A stretch of DNA of 64,000 nucleotides from Cellulophaga sp. Hel_I_12 (GCF_000799565.1 NZ_JUHB01000001.1:620001-684000), one strand, 5' to 3'; numbered from the stretch's first letter, positions 8,965-18,362 are shown. Notes: a model not told the origin generated them from the letters alone. Translations and numbers: made by a program.

Positions 8965-10281
8965 CTATCCTTCTAAAACAGTAATCCTTACTTTTTTATT
9001 CTTCAGTTTTGTATTGCTTAATTTCTGTACGAGTTCATCCGCTAAAACCTTTGGAACTGCCACAAAAGCGCAATCTTGCTTTAATTCGATCATCCCTAAT
9101 TGCTCTTTAGTTATACCACCTTGTTTCAAAAACAAACCAGCAATATCTCCTTTAGAAATTTTATCTTTTCTACCTCCAGAAATAAATAAGGTTTCCCAAT
9201 ATACAGGTTTTTTGGTGGGTTGTTTTGAAATATCAGCGATAGCCGTTTCTGCTATAAACTCTGGCAAAGCCTGATCTTTCCATTTTAATACGTAGGCAGT
9301 ACCCTCCGCTTTTACACGTGCAGTTCGCCCGTTTCTATGGATAAATTCTTCTTTGTGAATCGGTAGTTCATAATGAATGATAAACTCCATTTCAGGTACG
9401 TCGATGCCTCTTGCGGCCAAATCAGTAGCCACCAGCAAGGGATAGGTTCCATTTCTAAATTTTAATAAGGATCGTTCACGCTCTTTTTGCTCCATGCCTC
9501 CATTAAAATTTCCATGCGGAAGGCAATGTTTCTTTAAAAAATCGCTTACCGTTTGTATACTATCTTTTAAATTGCAAAAAATAATGCCTTGTTGATTTCC
9601 TAAATGATGCAATAAAGCTAATAAAGTTGTTAGTTTATTTTTATCAGGAGAAATGAGTGTTTTTATTGTTAAGCTAGAGGCTTTGCTGTCTAAGTAATTA
9701 AGAATATTTGGGTTGGTCAACTTTACAAATTCGGGAATGCTAACGCCTTGTGTAGCAGATGTTAAAATACGTTTATGTAAAGCATTTAAATCTTTTAATA
9801 TTTCACGCATTTCATCTTCAAAGCCCACTTCTAAAGATTTATCAAATTCATCTAAAATTAGGGTTTTAATATCGTCTTTAGTAAAACGTTCGTTGGCAAA
9901 ATGATCATTTATACGCCCCGGAGTACCAATTAAAATAGCGGGTGCATGTTTTAATTCTATTTTATCTTTAGACATTGCCCGACCACCATACACCGCATTT
10001 ACTTTATAACCAGAACCCATATTCCTTAGTACTTGTTCAATTTGTATAGCTAATTCACGGGAAGGCACTAAAATTAAAGCTTGAATGTTTTCACAATCCG
10101 GATCTAAACTTTCAATTAAAGGCAAGGCAAAAGCTAGTGTTTTGCCTGTTCCTGTCGGAGAAAGAATTATGGTATTCGAAGTTTTCGGAATACTCCTCAA
10201 TGCTTCAATTTGCATTGGGTTTAAGCTTTTAATACTTAATTTTTCTAATATTTCTGCTTGTGTTTTTAGGGGTGCTGCCAT
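8965..10281 (-). CDS. DEAD-box RNA helicase, DbpA-like, with DEFD motif II
   Basis: This 438-residue protein carries a two-domain helicase core. Motif Q/I region is NPMQIEALRS and SPTGTGKT (about 45-52). Motif Ia is PSRELAIQ, and GTPGR, motif II LILDEFDKSLE, motif III SAT and motif VI HRNGRTARV follow. The C-terminal 75 residues (ETLFISGGRKDKISKGDIAG...) look like the DbpA RNA-binding domain, which in the family binds 23S rRNA hairpin 92. Motif II is DEFD instead of DEAD. The gene lies 2 bp downstream of another helicase gene in the same direction, so they are likely co-transcribed. A ribosome-assembly role is inferred from the family. Confidence 0.85.
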   Translation of the reverse strand: MAAPLKTQAEILEKLSIKSLNPMQIEALRSIPKTSNTIILSPTGTGKTLAFALPLIESLDPDCENIQALILVPSRELAIQIEQVLRNMGSGYKVNAVYGGRAMSKDKIELKHAPAILIGTPGRINDHFANERFTKDDIKTLILDEFDKSLEVGFEDEMREILKDLNALHKRILTSATQGVSIPEFVKLTNPNILNYLDSKASSLTIKTLISPDKNKLTTLLALLHHLGNQQGIIFCNLKDSIQTVSDFLKKHCLPHGNFNGGMEQKERERSLLKFRNGTYPLLVATDLAARGIDVPEMEFIIHYELPIHKEEFIHRNGRTARVKAEGTAYVLKWKDQALPEFIAETAIADISKQPTKKPVYWETLFISGGRKDKISKGDIAGLFLKQGGITKEQLGMIELKQDCAFVAVPKVLADELVQKLSNTKLKNKKVRITVLEG

Positions 10282-10283
10282 AC

Positions 10284-11624
10284 CTACTTCTTTTTCTTTG
10301 CTGCTAAGGATGCTTCTTTTGGTAGCACACTGCTGTGTTGTTCCAGATGATTTGCTAAAACCTTTTCGATCAACTCTTCTTTGGTTAAATGATGAAAAAT
10401 TGTTTTAATCTTATTTTTAAAATCATCAGAAACCTCTCGATTGGGTTTCGTTTTAAATATCCTGGTGGCCCACAGCAAGGTGTTTGTTTCTTCAATACTT
10501 GCGGCAGATGCCTTTTTTATTCTATGGAAACTAATTCCTAATTCTTTTTCAAAAACCGGAATTTCGGCTTCTTCTTCTTGCTGAAGAATGGTTAATGAAA
10601 GTCCGTTTGCTCCTGCCCTTGCGGTTCTACCACTTCTATGCACATATAAATCATAGGTCTCTGGTAAATGATAATTTATGATAAATCCTATATTTTTTAC
10701 ATCAATACCTCGAGATGCCAAATCGGTGGCTACTAATAGCTTTAAATGACCGTCACGAAATTGTCCCATCACACGATCTCGAATGGCCTGCGTTAAACTA
10801 CCATGTAGCGCTCCAGAAGAAAATTTATTGATGGCTAAATTTTTGGCTAATTTATTTACGGCTGCTTTTGTTTTGCAAAAAATAATACCTTGTTCGCCTT
10901 CTCTTGAGCTTAAAAAATGGAGTAAAACGTCTAATTTTTCTATAGGTTCCACCACAATATACTGATGATCGATGCCTTGATGACCAATAGTTTCCATATC
11001 AGCTTCTAAATGCATCACATTTTTATTCAAGTAGTTTTGTACCAATTGTTTAATAGCGCCTGGCATGGTTGCCGTAAACAAAAGAGTTCTACGAGATTCT
11101 GGTAATTCAGCTACAATTGGGTCTAAATCTTGCTTTAATGCCGTGACCATTTCATCCGCTTCATCCAATACCAAATACGCCACATTTTTAAGGTTTATGG
11201 CTTTTTTTTGAATCAAATCAACCAAGCGACCCGGTGTAGCCACGACCACATGGGTTGTACTTTTTAGTTGTTCTATTTGTGGTTTTATAGGTGTTCCTCC
11301 ACAAATCGAAGCAATTTTAATGGCTGGACTATGTTTAGAAAAAGAAACTAAGTTGGCATAAATCTGTTGGCCTAATTCTCTCGTTGGTGCTAAAATTACA
11401 GTTTGTATTTGAGAGCTATCCGTAGCTATTAATTGCAATAAAGGCAATCCGAAAGCAGCAGTTTTACCTGTTCCTGTTTTAGCTAAGGCTACAATATCTT
11501 TTTTAGCGCTAAGAACTAGAGGAATTGTTTTTACTTGAATATCAGTAGGAATTGTTATGGCTAAATCCGCTAAACTTTTTTGAAACGCTTCGCTAACTCC
11601 TAACTTTGAAAACTTTTTAGACAT
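10284..11624 (-). CDS. DEAD-box RNA helicase
   Basis: This 446-residue ATP-dependent RNA helicase has motifs in order: Q motif IPTDIQVKTIPLV, I AKTGTGKTAAFG, Ia APTRELGQQ, Ib TPGR, II LVLDEADEM, III TAT, V ATDLASRGID and VI HRSGRTARAG. The C-terminal tail is Lys-rich (LAAKKKK). It is the first gene of a two-helicase operon, and a good -7 box lies just upstream. Family knowledge points to RNA remodelling, cold adaptation or ribosome biogenesis. The exact partner is not visible. Confidence 0.9.
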   Translation of the reverse strand: MSKKFSKLGVSEAFQKSLADLAITIPTDIQVKTIPLVLSAKKDIVALAKTGTGKTAAFGLPLLQLIATDSSQIQTVILAPTRELGQQIYANLVSFSKHSPAIKIASICGGTPIKPQIEQLKSTTHVVVATPGRLVDLIQKKAINLKNVAYLVLDEADEMVTALKQDLDPIVAELPESRRTLLFTATMPGAIKQLVQNYLNKNVMHLEADMETIGHQGIDHQYIVVEPIEKLDVLLHFLSSREGEQGIIFCKTKAAVNKLAKNLAINKFSSGALHGSLTQAIRDRVMGQFRDGHLKLLVATDLASRGIDVKNIGFIINYHLPETYDLYVHRSGRTARAGANGLSLTILQQEEEAEIPVFEKELGISFHRIKKASAASIEETNTLLWATRIFKTKPNREVSDDFKNKIKTIFHHLTKEELIEKVLANHLEQHSSVLPKEASLAAKKKK

Positions 11625-11638
11625 AAAATAATTTTCGA

Positions 11639-11646
11639 CAAAGATA
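11639..11646 (-). promoter_or_regulatory. -7 box (TATCTTTG) of the helicase operon
   Basis: Read on the minus strand, TATCTTTG matches TAnnTTTG and lies 15 bp before the ATG at 11624. A clear TTG at -33 was not found, so the call rests on one box and its position. Confidence 0.4.
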
Positions 11647-11737
11647 GTTAGACTTTTATAGGGAATAACAGGTATTTTACTTGTTATTGCTAGAAAACAA
11701 TAAGTTGCCCTACGACTTTCTGCAGTACTTGATACTT

Positions 11738-13009
11738 TTAAAGGTTCGCTGAATTCGTAGAAGATGAATTCTCGATCGTTTTCACCAAGGCCAAGGCAGC
11801 CGTTTCACCAGCAATCATGGCTGCATTTAAGGAACCGTTTAAGAGAAAGTCACCCGCCAAAAATATATGATCCGAGAGTTTTATGTCTTCTATAGCTAGT
11901 CTATTTTTTAAATGCTGTAGGTTAGGAAGTGCCTTAGGAATTGTGTAGTGCTTTACAAAAGTTAGTTCAGTAATTCCACAGTACGTTTCCAAATCATGCT
12001 GTACTTTTTCAATTAATGCTTCTTGGCCAAGTTGGTGCTCTTTTACTACGGTTACCGAGAGCAGCTCATCAGTAGCCCTTGTTCCTGTTTCAAGACTGGT
12101 GTGGTAAAAGATATTATTGATTAAAGCCGACTCGTCAGCAATTAAACCAATGAGCGCTTTTTCTATGATTCTTTTTTTTGCCGTAAAATATAAAACATCA
12201 CAATGTTTCCAAGATACTTTTTGATCTAGGGGTTTTGGTGTTTCAAAAAGAGGTTCGGTGGCAATAATAGCATAGTCAAATTCATTTTCAGTTCCATCAG
12301 ATAAATTTAGTGATACATCTGTTAGACTGGTAATTGTTGAATTATATAAAATTTTAGACTTGGTAAGTGACCCTAACAATTGTGCAGGAATAGCTGAGAT
12401 TCCGTTTTTTGGAAGTGTAGCAAATCCCTCACCAAACATTTTAAATACAAATTGAAACATTCTGCTGGAGGTAGCTAAATCGGGTTCTAAAAAAATTCCA
12501 CTAAAAAATGGCTTAAAAAAACAGGCAATCATATCCTCACTAAATCCTTTTTGTTCTAAAAAAGCCTTGGTGGTCATTTCATCTTCAGCAAAAATCTGAT
12601 CAATTGTTTTGCTTTTTAGAGATAAACTTAGCCTAATTATTTTCCATTTATCCTTCAAATTCCCGATAGATGAACCTAAGGTGGGCAACAAAAGTGAAAA
12701 ATCTCGAAGTGGATCTCCTAAGGTCATTTGCTTTCCATTTCGAAAGATGACTGCTCCAGGCAGAAACTTTTGTAAGGCTAGTTCTTCTAAGTCTAAATAT
12801 TTTTGTACCATAGGGTAAGCCTCTAAAAGCACCTGAAATCCATGATCTAACTGGTAGCCAGCTATCAGATCGGTTTTTACACGACCTCCAGCGGAATCTG
12901 TTTTTTCATAGATTGTGGCAAAATAACCATTTGCTTCTAACACTTTTGCCGCCATTAAGCCACTAATTCCTGCGCCTATGATACTAATTTTTACACTTCT
13001 TTTTTCCAT
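11738..13009 (-). CDS. FAD-dependent amine oxidase / phytoene-desaturase-like oxidoreductase
   Basis: This 423-residue flavoprotein has an N-terminal dinucleotide-binding motif IIGAGISGLMAAKVLEANG followed by EKTDSAGGRVKTD, the GG doublet of the amine oxidase/protoporphyrinogen oxidase superfamily. The C-terminal FAD signature is IFLAGDFLLNGSLNAAMIAG. The substrate is unknown; relatives are often annotated as NAD(P)/FAD-dependent oxidoreductases or protoporphyrinogen oxidase-like. No signal peptide is seen, so it is cytoplasmic. It stands between the helicase operon and a divergent DoxX-like gene. Confidence 0.82.
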   Translation of the reverse strand: MEKRSVKISIIGAGISGLMAAKVLEANGYFATIYEKTDSAGGRVKTDLIAGYQLDHGFQVLLEAYPMVQKYLDLEELALQKFLPGAVIFRNGKQMTLGDPLRDFSLLLPTLGSSIGNLKDKWKIIRLSLSLKSKTIDQIFAEDEMTTKAFLEQKGFSEDMIACFFKPFFSGIFLEPDLATSSRMFQFVFKMFGEGFATLPKNGISAIPAQLLGSLTKSKILYNSTITSLTDVSLNLSDGTENEFDYAIIATEPLFETPKPLDQKVSWKHCDVLYFTAKKRIIEKALIGLIADESALINNIFYHTSLETGTRATDELLSVTVVKEHQLGQEALIEKVQHDLETYCGITELTFVKHYTIPKALPNLQHLKNRLAIEDIKLSDHIFLAGDFLLNGSLNAAMIAGETAALALVKTIENSSSTNSANL

Positions 13010-13113
13010 GGCCTAAAAATAATAAATAATCAGAACCTTGCGCTTTAATAGGAACAGGATATTTTACGCTTTTAAAATGTATTCGCATTAATTCAAGTAT
13101 CTTTATCCCCGCT

Positions 13114-13461
13114 ATGAGCTTTTATACTTTTTTAATTTTTTTCTCAGCTATATCTTTTGCTTTTTTCGGCATAGGATGCTTTGTAGCTCCCCGAATGAAA
13201 ATTGAGTTTTTACGCTACGGATTATCAAAACTGCGAAATTTTGTAGGAGTATTACAACTTTTAGGAGCTATAGGTTTGGCGATTGGCTACTACTTCAGCC
13301 CAATGCTCATCTTGGTTTCCGCGAGTTGTCTTTCTTTATTGATGTTGCTTGGATTTGGAGTGCGCTTGAAAATAAAAGATTCTTTAGTGCTAGCTACTCC
13401 AGCTCTTTTCTACGCCTTGTTGAATGCTTACATTGCTTTCGAGCAATGGATTATTTTGTAA
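13114..13461 (+). CDS. DoxX-like small membrane protein
   Basis: This 115-residue protein has four predicted membrane helices (about 5-22, 42-60, 64-82 and 90-110). It contains the KLRNFVGVLQLLGAIGLAIG stretch characteristic of DoxX-like proteins. Members are often near oxidative-stress or quinone functions, but the molecular role is poorly defined. A TATCTTTA near 13098 could be its -7 box. The gene faces a second DoxX-like gene across a gap of 22 bp. Confidence 0.75.
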   Translation: MSFYTFLIFFSAISFAFFGIGCFVAPRMKIEFLRYGLSKLRNFVGVLQLLGAIGLAIGYYFSPMLILVSASCLSLLMLLGFGVRLKIKDSLVLATPALFYALLNAYIAFEQWIIL

Positions 13462-13483
13462 AAAGCTATACACTTTAGGTGTA

Positions 13484-13846
13484 TTATAAATAAGAAATGA
13501 TCAAACACATGCTAAAAAACAAAAAGGCTGGAAAAGATTTTTTTAAAGGATCTTTAACTTTTAAATGCATAACTATCGAACCTAACAGTAAGGCAGCCAA
13601 ACCTAAGGCCGCTATTTTTTGTATTTCCGGATACCAAATTGAAGCTAAAAGGCCTATGGCTAGTGCTACCTTTAAGGCACCAACAACATAGCACATCCAA
13701 ATCGGAAGTCCATAAACTTTGAACTCTTCTATTATAGTTTTGGCGTTTCCTCCACGCCAGGGTGTAGGTTTATTATATTGCAGAAGCCAAACATTAAGAA
13801 TGCTAAAGGCAACGATGCACTGTAATACTATGGTGATGTACTGCAT
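13484..13846 (-). CDS. DoxX family membrane protein
   Basis: This 120-residue four-helix membrane protein contains FKVYGLPIWMCYVVGALKVA, the conserved G-x-P...G-x-x-K/E block of the DoxX family, followed by GLAALLLGSIVMHLKVKDP. It is a paralogue-like neighbour of the convergent DoxX-like gene at 13114. The role is unknown beyond probable membrane redox association. Confidence 0.75.
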   Translation of the reverse strand: MQYITIVLQCIVAFSILNVWLLQYNKPTPWRGGNAKTIIEEFKVYGLPIWMCYVVGALKVALAIGLLASIWYPEIQKIAALGLAALLLGSIVMHLKVKDPLKKSFPAFLFFSMCLIISYL

Positions 13847-13897
13847 AATCAGGTATTTTTAGGTTGTTATATGGTATTAGTTTTAACTATATTTTAC

Positions 13898-13934
13898 AAA
13901 AAAGCCATTACAAGAAAATTGTAATGGCTTTTTG
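13898..13934. terminator. strong hairpin terminator
   Basis: A perfect 14-bp stem, AAAAAGCCATTACA (13899-13912) with TGTAATGGCTTTTT (13920-13933), surrounds a 7-nt loop. Read on the minus strand it ends in a T tract after the fasciclin gene. Confidence 0.85.
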
Positions 13935-13950
13935 ATTACTTTAAAAAAGT

Positions 13951-14535
13951 CTATTCTGGCATTACTACAGTATCAATAGCGTGAATTACGCCATTTGAAG
14001 CCGCTACGTCAGCCATTATTACTTTAGCCATTCCGCCTTTTGCATCAGTCAACATTACACTACCATCCTTTAAAGATAATGAAATATCATTACCTTGAAC
14101 AGTAGTCACTGTGAATTTTCCATTGTTACTATTGATAGCCTCAATAACTGCTGAAGCGCTAAAGTTACCTGAAACTACGTGATATGTTAATATCCCTGTT
14201 AAAGTAGCTTTATTTTCTGGCTTTAACAAAGTTTCAACCGTACCTGCTGGTAATTTTCCAAAGGCATCGTTGGTTGGAGCAAATACTGTAAAAGGACCTG
14301 CACTACTTAATGTTTCTACTAATTCGGCAGCTTTAACTGCAGCAACTAAAGTTGCAAAATTTTCATTTCCTGCAGCTACCCCAACAATATTAGGTGTTTG
14401 TTCTTCAACTACAGCCATTTCTACTTCCGCAATTTCTTCAGACACTTCTTCTTTTACTTCTTTTTTTGTTTCTCCACAAGACATGAATAATGTTCCTGCT
14501 AAGGCCAAAATACTTAATGTTTTAATTGTTTTCAT
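13951..14535 (-). CDS. fasciclin (FAS1) domain lipoprotein
   Basis: This 194-residue protein has a lipoprotein signal ending LFMSCG (Cys20), then an acidic linker rich in Glu/Val (about 24-48). One FAS1 domain follows, with the conserved blocks [15 protein letters not shown] and ILTYHVVSG and the closing [16 protein letters not shown]1 domains mediate adhesion or matrix contact. The protein should be anchored at the cell surface or in the periplasm. It appears monocistronic with a terminator directly behind it. Confidence 0.92.
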   Translation of the reverse strand: MKTIKTLSILALAGTLFMSCGETKKEVKEEVSEEIAEVEMAVVEEQTPNIVGVAAGNENFATLVAAVKAAELVETLSSAGPFTVFAPTNDAFGKLPAGTVETLLKPENKATLTGILTYHVVSGNFSASAVIEAINSNNGKFTVTTVQGNDISLSLKDGSVMLTDAKGGMAKVIMADVAASNGVIHAIDTVVMPE

Positions 14536-14745
14536 AATTCGTTTTTAGATTTTAGTTTTTTAATACAGGGCTAAGATACTATTATTATTTTATTGTCTAA
14601 CCTATTTAACAAAACATTAAACAAATTAAGCTGTTAACGCTAATTCTAACCGCAATAGCGTCAAAAATGATGTCATGATCAGGGGATAAGAGCTAAAATA
14701 GTATTGGATTACTTGCTATTTAATAACTTCCAAACTATCGCATTA

Positions 14746-15156
14746 CTATTTATTTAACTCATCAACATGAAGCATATAGGTTGCAATGGCACCTAGTTCT
14801 TCATCTGAAATATTTTTTAAAAACCCTTTGATGTTTACCTGCATCATGGCTATTTGCGCAGCCGAGGCTTCGACGATAGGTTCTGCCTCTCCTTTCAAAA
14901 AGGCCACAATATTTCCATTTTCCTTTTTATATACTTTCATGATTTCTTTTACAGAAGGCCCGATAGTACTTTTCTGTGCATCATGACATGTAATGCAGGT
15001 TTTTTCAGAAAAAAGTCTATTCCCTAAAAAAATTTGAGAATCCATGCTTAACTCACCACGTACAAGCGTCGTTTCTGAGTCTTTAGTTTCAGATTTTTGA
15101 TTGGTATTACAACTTTGTAACCAAAGGCAGAGCAGAAAAAGAGCTAAGATGCGCAT
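14746..15156 (-). CDS. c-type cytochrome lipoprotein, single haem
   Basis: This 136-residue protein has a lipoprotein signal ending WLQSC (Cys16). The haem motif CITCH sits at about residues 54-58, followed by GPSVKEIMKVYKKENG and several Met residues (AQIAMMQVN), one of which is a probable distal ligand. The tail ISDEELGAIATYML is typical of class I cytochrome c. It should act as a periplasmic electron carrier held by a lipid anchor. It lies in a run of minus-strand redox genes (15269, 15879, 16580), with gaps that allow but do not prove co-transcription. Confidence 0.88.
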   Translation of the reverse strand: MRILALFLLCLWLQSCNTNQKSETKDSETTLVRGELSMDSQIFLGNRLFSEKTCITCHDAQKSTIGPSVKEIMKVYKKENGNIVAFLKGEAEPIVEASAAQIAMMQVNIKGFLKNISDEELGAIATYMLHVDELNK

Positions 15157-15268
15157 ACGACTATCATTTTAAGGGTATATCTCTTAAAGATACTTAAATT
15201 TAAGAGGCTAATTAATATGTCTGGATTAATTTTATAAATCCTTTTTTAGCGCTGGACGACACATTTTT

Positions 15269-15805
15269 TTACTCCAAATAAATCTTTTCTATTTCTAATA
15301 CAAAATTCTCTTTGGTCTTATTCCCTATTAAAATAGCGATTTCTTCTAGTAGTTTGCCATTAAAATTTGGTCTGTTTAACCTGTTTCCTCTAAAACTGGG
15401 ATAAAAGTTTTTCAAAGCAATTTTTATAGTTTGCCAATCACCTGAAGTTTCAAAAGTTGTAATGTAAGAGTAGCGATGCGATGTATCATCCTTGATTCTA
15501 AACTGATAATTTTTACCATCACCCTTAATTTTTAACACCATAAACCTGTAGGCAGAGGCATCAATGGTATCAAAAGTATAGCGTACGGATGAAAAACCAC
15601 CATTATTTTCTGTCCGCACGGTTCCGTAATACTCAAGGTGACCAGCATCATTTAATTTTGTGTTACCCCTTGATAATCCTCCCATGACACCATCATCAAC
15701 TACGAACCAATTGTTATTCTTGTCTTGATGTTTGGCATCATATATGAGGCTTGTGTTGTTTTGGGACATAAATAGGAGTATTAAAATTAATGTTGCGCTT
15801 TTCAT
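15269..15805 (-). CDS. CIA30 family protein, secreted
   Basis: This 178-residue protein has a short N-terminal hydrophobic segment, probably a signal peptide. It then carries a CIA30-type beta-sandwich: WFVVDDGVMGGLSRG near the start, GGFSSVRYTF in the middle and FRGNRLNRPNFNGKLLEEIA near the end. In eukaryotes CIA30 is a complex I assembly factor. Bacterial homologues are of unknown function and the fold resembles carbohydrate-binding domains. It neighbours cytochrome and flavin-reductase genes. Confidence 0.85.
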   Translation of the reverse strand: MKSATLILILLFMSQNNTSLIYDAKHQDKNNNWFVVDDGVMGGLSRGNTKLNDAGHLEYYGTVRTENNGGFSSVRYTFDTIDASAYRFMVLKIKGDGKNYQFRIKDDTSHRYSYITTFETSGDWQTIKIALKNFYPSFRGNRLNRPNFNGKLLEEIAILIGNKTKENFVLEIEKIYLE

Positions 15806-15878
15806 ACCTTAAAATTATAAAAAAGAAGGATACAAGGCCTACTGTTTAACAAAACTTCGGCTTATATAAGACTTAACT

Positions 15879-16550
15879 TTAGGCTAAATCTTCTGCAATT
15901 AACTGTTCCCTTGAAAGCCCTAGCGCATATAAATCAGATTGTAAGGCTTTCATCATTGGAGGTGGTCCGCATAAATACACCTTTTTAGCGGTAGCTAGAT
16001 GATGCTTTTGAAGAAAATCCTTATCAATTCTTCCGTGCGCATGCTTATCGGTTTTTTCCTCGGATAGTATGTTATGAAAATCACTTCCTAGCCATGCCTC
16101 AATATGTTGCTGGTAAATAATATCTTTCTCCGTTTTATTCGCAAAAATTAATTGGTGACCCCTTAATTTATTTTTTCGGTTCAAATCTTTTAGAATTGCG
16201 ATAAATGGCGTTATTCCAGCGCCTCCAGCAATAAAGGTGCCTTCTCCTTGATACTTAATAGCACCCCAAGCATCACCCATTAAAAAGGTATCTCCCACAT
16301 TTAAATTAGCTAACTCATCTGTAACTCCCTCATGGGATGGATACATTTTTATGGTAAATTCTAACTCATTATCTTCTGGTAGGCTCGTAAATGTAAATGG
16401 CCTCTTTTCATCTCTCAGTCCGTCTTTATCAATGGCCAATTCCGTGGCTTGACCAGGAGTGAAGGTATAGCCTTCGGGCTTATCGGTAATTAGATGCAAA
16501 ACATCATGAGTTACGTTTTCTATTTTTTTTACTTGTATTTTATAATTCAT
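15879..16550 (-). CDS. FAD/NAD(P)-binding ferredoxin reductase-like flavin reductase
   Basis: This 223-residue protein has the two-domain ferredoxin-NADP reductase fold. The flavin motif is RPFTFTSLPE (R-x-[FY]-[ST]). The pyrophosphate-binding GTFIAGGAGITPFIAIL follows at about 105-125, and the NAD(P) end motif is VYLCGPPPMMKAL. No Fe-S Cys motif is present, so it is a stand-alone reductase handing electrons to an unknown acceptor. It is 29 bp downstream of the NAD(P)-binding protein gene at 16580-17215, so the two are probably co-transcribed. Confidence 0.85.
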   Translation of the reverse strand: MNYKIQVKKIENVTHDVLHLITDKPEGYTFTPGQATELAIDKDGLRDEKRPFTFTSLPEDNELEFTIKMYPSHEGVTDELANLNVGDTFLMGDAWGAIKYQGEGTFIAGGAGITPFIAILKDLNRKNKLRGHQLIFANKTEKDIIYQQHIEAWLGSDFHNILSEEKTDKHAHGRIDKDFLQKHHLATAKKVYLCGPPPMMKALQSDLYALGLSREQLIAEDLA

Positions 16551-16579
16551 TTGTTGTTTTCTTAGCGTATTATTTTTTT

Positions 16580-17215
16580 TTAATGATTTCTTATACTATC
16601 CAGTGCTTTTCCGATAAGCATATCGCCGGAGAGGATTTCGAAACTTGTGTTCAATGCTGCATCATCGTGTAACATTCTGGTTAAAACCTGAGCAACGTCA
16701 TCTCTACTTATAGAACCGCTTTTATTTAAAGAGGTTCCGATTTCAATTTTTTGATTGCCTGGATCGTTTGTTAAGGCCCCTGGTCTTACAATGGCATAAG
16801 GCACCTTGCTTTGTTTTAAATATTCATCAGCATGGTGCTTGGCTTTCAAATAGTCTTGAAGATCAGAAGCCTTTTCAGGTTGCTCTGCACCCATAGAACT
16901 CAGCATTATAAATTTTTTAACTGTATTTTGTTTTGATGCATCAATCATTTTTTTTGCCCCTTCTTGGTCTATTTCTATCACTTTTTTTCCTCCAGAACCA
17001 GCGGCAAAAATCACTTTATCAATATGGTTTGTTGTTAAGGATACATCACCCTCTAGATCGGCAAGTACTGTTTTTACCTGTTGCTCAGAAAAGTCTTTAA
17101 CCTGACTTTCTTTTCGAACCATGGCTATAGGCTCAAAATAGGTCGAAGATTTTAAAAGTTGTACAATTTTTTTTCCAGTGGTGCCAGTTGCTCCCACAAC
17201 GAGTATCTTTTCCAT
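16580..17215 (-). CDS. NAD(P)H-binding atypical SDR protein
   Basis: This 211-residue protein begins with the cofactor motif ILVVGATGTTGKKIVQLL. It follows the NmrA/YwnB-type atypical SDR pattern: VIFAAGSGGKK, FIMLSSMGAEQP and YAIVRPGALTND. It is likely an NAD(P)H-binding reductase or redox sensor acting in the cytoplasm. It is followed by the flavin reductase gene in the same direction. An inverted repeat lies upstream and separates it from the pirin gene. Confidence 0.85.
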   Translation of the reverse strand: MEKILVVGATGTTGKKIVQLLKSSTYFEPIAMVRKESQVKDFSEQQVKTVLADLEGDVSLTTNHIDKVIFAAGSGGKKVIEIDQEGAKKMIDASKQNTVKKFIMLSSMGAEQPEKASDLQDYLKAKHHADEYLKQSKVPYAIVRPGALTNDPGNQKIEIGTSLNKSGSISRDDVAQVLTRMLHDDAALNTSFEILSGDMLIGKALDSIRNH

Positions 17216-17279
17216 AAACTTGTTTTTTTGTAAGGTATGGACAAGCGTGTGGAAATATTAATTCAATATAATTTAAAAA

Positions 17280-17300
17280 TGACTCATACAAAATGAGTCA
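17280..17300. terminator. hairpin between pirin and SDR-like genes
   Basis: TGACTCAT (17280-17287) and ATGAGTCA (17293-17300) form a perfect 8-bp stem with a 5-nt loop. A T-rich run follows on the minus strand. It could be the pirin terminator, or an operator for the downstream gene; the T run is weak. Confidence 0.45.
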
Positions 17301-17335
17301 CTTTTAAATTAATCATCCATGGTTTAAATAACACT

Positions 17336-18205
17336 TTAATTTAAACTCCCAAATTTACCCGTATTATAATCCTCAAAAGCCTCAATTAGCTCTTGTTGTG
17401 TATTCATAACGAAAGGGCCGTGTGCGGCGATGGGTTCATTTAGCGGCTCACCGCTTAAAACTAAAATGATACAATCTGTTGTAGCTTCAATTGTAACTGT
17501 ATCGCCATCAGATTTGAATAAGGCAAAATGGTCTTCAAATACTTCGGCGTTTTCATTGATCATAGAATTACCCTCAATCATTACTAAAGAGGTGGTGTAA
17601 TGTGACGGAAAACTTAAGCTTGTTTTTGCGCCTTTTTTTAACTTTAAATTGAACATAGAAATCGGAGAGAATGTATGTGCTGGACCCTTTTCTCCTTGAA
17701 ATTCGCCAGCAATTACTTCTACTATTCCTGCGTTATCTGGCAATAAAACTTTCTTTATGTCAGCATTAGCAATGGCTTGATATTTTGGCATGGACATTTT
17801 GTCTTTAGCAGGTAAATTTACCCACAGCTGAACCATTTGAAATTCGCCGCCTTTTTTGCTCCACGCTGTTTCGTGAAATTCTTTATGTAAAACTCCCGAA
17901 GCGGCAGTCATCCATTGCACATCACCTTCACCAATAACGCCTCCCCCTCCAGCGCTATCATTATGCTCAATACGACCTTTATAGGCAATCGTCACTGTTT
18001 CAAAACCCCTGTGCGGGTGCACACCTACTCCCTTGGGTGTGTTTGTTGGTGGAAAATTATATTTTGAATTGTAATCCATCATAATAAACGGATCCATTCT
18101 TTTCATCGTGGAAGAACCTGGAATAAAATTATGCACCCGAAAGCCATCGCCCACAAAATGCGGTGTTCCTGGTTTTATAATTTTTTCAATGCTTTTTAAT
18201 TTCAT
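17336..18205 (-). CDS. pirin family protein
   Basis: This 289-residue cupin-fold protein has the pirin metal-site blocks. GVGVHPHRGFETVTIAYKG supplies His ligands, RIEHNDSAGGGGVIGEGDVQWMTA lies next, and GVLHKEFHE supplies the next His/Glu ligands. The C-terminal cupin ends with GEPLNEPIAAHGPFVMNT. Bacterial pirins include quercetin 2,3-dioxygenases such as YhhW and redox-linked regulators. Activity here is inferred only at the family level. The gene is divergent from the TetR gene at 18394, whose operator could also act on it. Confidence 0.9.
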   Translation of the reverse strand: MKLKSIEKIIKPGTPHFVGDGFRVHNFIPGSSTMKRMDPFIMMDYNSKYNFPPTNTPKGVGVHPHRGFETVTIAYKGRIEHNDSAGGGGVIGEGDVQWMTAASGVLHKEFHETAWSKKGGEFQMVQLWVNLPAKDKMSMPKYQAIANADIKKVLLPDNAGIVEVIAGEFQGEKGPAHTFSPISMFNLKLKKGAKTSLSFPSHYTTSLVMIEGNSMINENAEVFEDHFALFKSDGDTVTIEATTDCIILVLSGEPLNEPIAAHGPFVMNTQQELIEAFEDYNTGKFGSLN

Positions 18206-18332
18206 ATCAATAGTTATTTAAGATTATAAAAATACTTGAAATTTGGTACTCAGTGTCTTATGTATAGTAGTTTTTATTGGTCGAAACCAACGGCAAACAA
18301 TTACAAATTTCAAGGGGTAATAATATTATTTT

Positions 18333-18362
18333 TTTGAAAGTAAATAAATTATGGTATATTTG
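18333..18362 (+). promoter_or_regulatory. promoter of the tetR/efflux region
   Basis: TTTG at 18333-18336, an 18-bp spacer and TATATTTG at 18355-18362 match the Bacteroidota -33/-7 pattern. The operator palindromes start immediately after the -7 box. Confidence 0.55.

Noticed and set aside
8861..9274. Plus-strand 137-codon frame
   Set aside because: It runs through the repeat array and antisense to the DbpA-like helicase; no coding pattern of its own.
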